Below, in pieces: positions 29,959 through 32,840 of a DNA stretch of 32,840 nt. Position numbers and translations under genes: made by a program. Under the pieces are notes generated by a model. That model saw only the letters and a program-made list of their open reading frames with translations. It was not told where the DNA came from and searched no databases. Each line of letters opens with the position of its first letter. Within the stretch, counting starts at the first letter, position 1. This DNA comes from Triparma columacea (lineage: Eukaryota > Sar > Bolidophyceae > Parmales > Triparmaceae): positions 1 to 32,840 of the forward strand of contig BRYA01000199.1 of assembly GCA_030267965.1 (NCBI GenBank). The letters are read 5' to 3'.

Positions 29959-31928
29959 TCATTTAGGCGTCGGGGTTGTCGATGGATCTGCTTCTGTTGG
30001 AGGAGGCGATTCTTTCCTGCCCACGCCAGTTTCTGTCCCCATTTCCCCTTCACCCCCGTCGTCGTTCTGCATGTCCTCCGGCCTGACAGTTTTGGCCATC
30101 CATACTGGGTGCAGGGGGTCTTTGTGCGGATCATTTTCCACAATATCGTCCTTTTTCGTTGCCTCTTCCCCCTCACCGCCCCCTACCCCCTTACTCTCCT
30201 TCAGCACCCTCCCCCCTACCCCTGCCCCCCCCCGTCTTTTAATTCCCTCCGGTGCCCTCGGCGTCAATCTCGGCGTTAACCTCGGGCTGACTTTTCCGCC
30301 CTGCTTCCTCTTGATGATGAGGATTCTCTCCTTGCAGTCCTCCCACGCGTCCTTGAAAATCTTAATTGTGCCGTCCTCTGCCCCTTCGGCCTCCTTCGCG
30401 ATCCCCCACGCCATCTTGTAGTGACTCTCCGCGAGCTCCAATTTCTTCATTTTTTCCTCGAAAAACCCTAGATTGAAGTACGCCGATGCTAACAGGGAGC
30501 AGTTCCCCTTGTTTGTGGTGACGCTCTTTTTTGTAACCTCGTCGCTATCGGACTCGGGTTTTTGCTCCTTTCCCTCCACCTCGGCTCCTTCGTCCCCAAC
30601 TGCATCCCCAAGTCGAATACTCTTGACTGCAAACCTTGCGTGTTTGGCTGCCTCCTTAGTCTTGCCCATCCTGCCAAGAACTACTGCTATGTTTAGGTGC
30701 GTGCTTGCTGAGTTGCTGTTGGTCTCCTTCGCGGCGGAGGAAAGATGCAGCGCCGTCGTTAGGTGCTTCAGTGCGTTCTTGAGCTTCCCGACGTGCATCC
30801 TTGAGTAGCCAAAGTTGTTGAACGCCACGCTTCTCAATCGGAGCCTCTTTTGCTCGTCCAGAATCAGGTTGGTGTCAACCCTCGTAAGGAACTCGGCTTT
30901 GAACAGGAGGTTCATTGCCTTGTCTATGATTTCGCCTCCACTCTGCTTGAGGGGCTCCCTCCCAAACAACCTCGACGCACGCCGTTGGTGCAGTTTTTTC
31001 ACAGCCTGGTCTTCCCCAGTATCTAATCCCTTCACCCCGTTCTCTACGAAGTCTGCAACCTCCTCGAGCCCCAGGTCACCTCCCCCGTCGTCGTCGAGCA
31101 GTTCTACGAGCCTGTGGATGTCCCCGTTTGCGACCTCAATCGGAGGGATCTTGAGGACCTTCCTTACAATTGTTCGGAGCTACGATGATACAAGGCGAGT
31201 AGAGAGAAGGGCGCGGGGGTTGAGCGTTTTCGAATTTTAAAGCTTGTTTATACCATGTAATTGGGGGCACGGTGTTTCCCCCCCCACCCTTGTTGCTTCT
31301 CCCCTCTTACCTCCTCCTCGTCCAAGGAACCCGAGCCATCCTTGTCCATCTGCTGGAAGAACTTCTTTATGTCTGACCCGAACAGCGCCGCTTTCATTCG
31401 CTTCTGGATCTTCGTTATCACCTGCATGGGGTCCCCGGGGGGCTTCATGTTGGCGCCGCTCCCGTAGTTCCAGGCGTGTCTTTCCTCATGTGCCTTCTTC
31501 TTCTTCTTCTTTCCCTTAGGCGGGCTCCGAGGTGTCATGAGCGGATCAGACCCCGACGCCTTCTGTTCTTCTTTTCCCTTACGTTTTGACTTCTTCTCCT
31601 CTTCACCATTGCCCCCACCAAGCGGCTCCAGCATCCTGAGGGCAACAGAGTTGAGGGCAAGAATTAGATGTTCCGCGAAGTCTTCTATTCTTTTGCTCCC
31701 CCCATCGCCCCTTTCAACTCCCCCGTACATCTGCTGAACCTGCAGCATCCCCTCCTCCTGCGATCCAATGGCTTCCTCAAGGCAGTTTCGGTGCAACAGA
31801 TCATGGTACCTCCCCTTGATCTTCTCTATTTCGACATCGTTGCCGTTCGTGTCCAAACTGGCGCTTGTCGATTGGTTGCTAGGGCCGGAAGCCGAGGCCT
31901 CGACTTTCATGTTCGCCCCCTCTGACAT
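29959..31928 (-). CDS. EF-hand pair plus TPR protein, two exons
   Basis: Exon 1 is 31928-31311 and exon 2 is 31179-29959. The 131-bp phase-0 intron (GTAAGA...CATCGTAG) gives 612 residues. Splicing completes the first EF-hand helix: DKDGSGSLDEEE then LRTIVRKVLKIPP. The first loop (about residues 195-206) has all canonical calcium ligands. The second (DDDGGGDLGLEE, about 232-243) is intact in spacing but has Gly at position 5, so it may bind weakly. Helical TPR-like repeats follow (about 300-470), such as VAFNNFGYSRMHVGKLKNAL, then LNIAVVLGRMGKTKEAAKHA, then AYFNLGFFEEKMKKLELAES. The linkers are Lys-rich and the C-terminal tail is disordered. The protein is probably a calcium-responsive scaffold; partners are unknown. 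Its start lies 54 bp from that of the divergent Rab gene. Confidence 0.85.
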
Positions 31929-31982
31929 CCTCTTGTCCCAAGACTTCTGCCTCTTCTCAGCAAAATTCTTTCAGAAACTGAA
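31929..31982. promoter_or_regulatory. 54-bp spacer between divergent start codons
   Basis: The EF-hand/TPR gene (minus, start 31928) and the Rab gene (plus, start 31983) are head to head with 54 bases between ATGs. The spacer is pyrimidine-rich on the plus strand. Core promoters must overlap each other or the neighbouring exons, so shared control is likely. Confidence 0.5.
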
Positions 31983-32794
31983 ATGGTTTGCACCGATATT
32001 AAGTCCGTTGTTGTCGGCGAAGCTGGAGCGGGGAAGACTAGCTTATCCGCCCACTTTTGTCTAGGCCAGGCTCCTGATAACCCTGCGTCCACTGTGGTAA
32101 GTTGCCGGGAAGGCTGAGGAGGGAGGAGGTGGTGGGGTGTAATTCTGGCTTACCCTTTCTGCGTCCTCCTCTCCCCTCTTCCTCTTCATTTCAGGGTGCG
32201 TCGTTCCTTCAGAAGCGCATGAACCTCCCCGATTCTGATGAGGAGGTTTGCCTTCAGATTTGGGACACTGCCGGGCAGGAGCGGTTCAGGGCACTCGCGC
32301 CGATGTACTACAGGGGCGCGAAGGCCGCTGTTGTTGTCTGTGACTGCACGAACATGGAGTCTTTCAGGCGCGTCGCGAGTTGGATTGAGGACCTGCAGTC
32401 TTTCGCAGATGAGAATTGTGCCATCAGCTTGGCAGCCAACAAGATCGATAAAGTGGCTTCTAGCGGGGAGGTGGAGGGCAGCGAGGAGGGTGGAGAAGGG
32501 GGGGAAGGGGGCTTTGATATGGCGGAGGCTGAGGAGATTGCTCGAAAATATAATGTTCCTCTCCACACTACGTCTGCGTTTACTGGGGAGGGCGTCGAGG
32601 ACCTCTTCATGTCCCTGATCGCCAACGCGTTGGGGAACAGCTCGGCAGCGGCGGAGGCGGCGGCTGCGGTTGCCGCCGTTGCATCGAGCAATGGCGGCGA
32701 TGGGGGAAGGAGCGATGGGGAGGGGGGGGGGACAATCAGGCTTGAGGGCGTGGGGGGCGGAGTTAATGGAGGCGAAGGCGGGGGGTGCTGTTAA
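31983..32794 (+). CDS. Rab-family small GTPase (Rab5/21/22-like), two exons
   Basis: Exon 1 is 31983-32096 and exon 2 is 32195-32794. The 98-bp phase-0 intron (GTAAGT...ATTTCAG) gives 237 residues. The nucleotide-binding motifs are all present: P-loop GEAGAGKTS (about 12-20), switch I ending STVGASF, WDTAGQE in switch II, NKID for guanine, and TSAFTGEG. The C-terminus is GGGCC, a double-cysteine geranylgeranylation site typical of Rabs. The GASFLQKRM segment points to the Rab5/21/22 branch, which acts in endosomal traffic; the exact subfamily is uncertain. Two features are unusual: an acidic Gly-rich insertion just after NKID (coding about 32455-32515), and a hypervariable tail rich in Ala then Gly, longer than normal. 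Confidence 0.95.
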
Positions 32795-32840
32795 TAACAT
32801 AACAGCGTCGTTTTCTTTAGCAATTTCAGTGTTTTCGTTG

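Overview
The window is nuclear DNA from a eukaryote. Most genes are split by short GT-AG introns (56 to 161 bp) whose phases match across exons, and the products are eukaryotic families: START, mitochondrial carrier, U-box, DnaJ with signal peptide, EF-hand plus TPR, and Rab GTPase. START domains joined to a multi-pass membrane region, and BspA-like (DUF285) repeats behind coiled coils, recall stramenopile algae, perhaps Bolidophyceae/Parmales (Triparma-like). That placement is inference from family content, not from a marker gene. No rRNA, tRNA, CRISPR array or intact transposase was seen.

Layout: (1) 220-4356 minus, a START/multi-pass membrane protein with a palindrome-rich 3' flank. (2) 5189-6274 minus, a two-exon SLC25 mitochondrial carrier. 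(3) 6728-11235 plus, a five-exon U-box-like/coiled-coil/BspA protein whose 3' end carries a 646-bp tandem duplication that includes its introns. (4) 11283-11471 plus, a remnant of DNA polymerase epsilon. (5) 11665-12808 plus, a two-exon secretory-pathway DnaJ protein, followed by a 205-bp tandem duplication in non-coding DNA. (6) 13664-15139 minus and 15885-17390 plus, a divergent pair (a disordered unknown protein and a thioredoxin-fold/phosducin-like protein). The outer ends of this pair carry an inverted GC-rich hairpin element and telomere-like hexamers. (7) 17667-29005 minus, one gene of five exons encoding a coiled-coil protein of about 3,607 residues, over a third of the window. (8) 29120-29886 plus, an unknown 201-residue protein sharing a 114-bp promoter with the giant gene. 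(9) 29959-31928 minus, an EF-hand plus TPR protein, and 31983-32794 plus, a Rab GTPase; their start codons are only 54 bp apart.

Genes are dense and often divergent, with very short shared promoters. There is no operon-like logic. Several products could act in membrane traffic or cytoskeletal organisation (Rab, EF-hand/TPR, giant coiled coil, START), but nothing in the sequence ties them into one pathway. I did not find a convincing new multi-gene system. The best leads are the giant heptad-repeat protein, the inverted-repeat-flanked divergent pair, the recent exon-intron duplication in the BspA gene, and the polymerase epsilon remnant.
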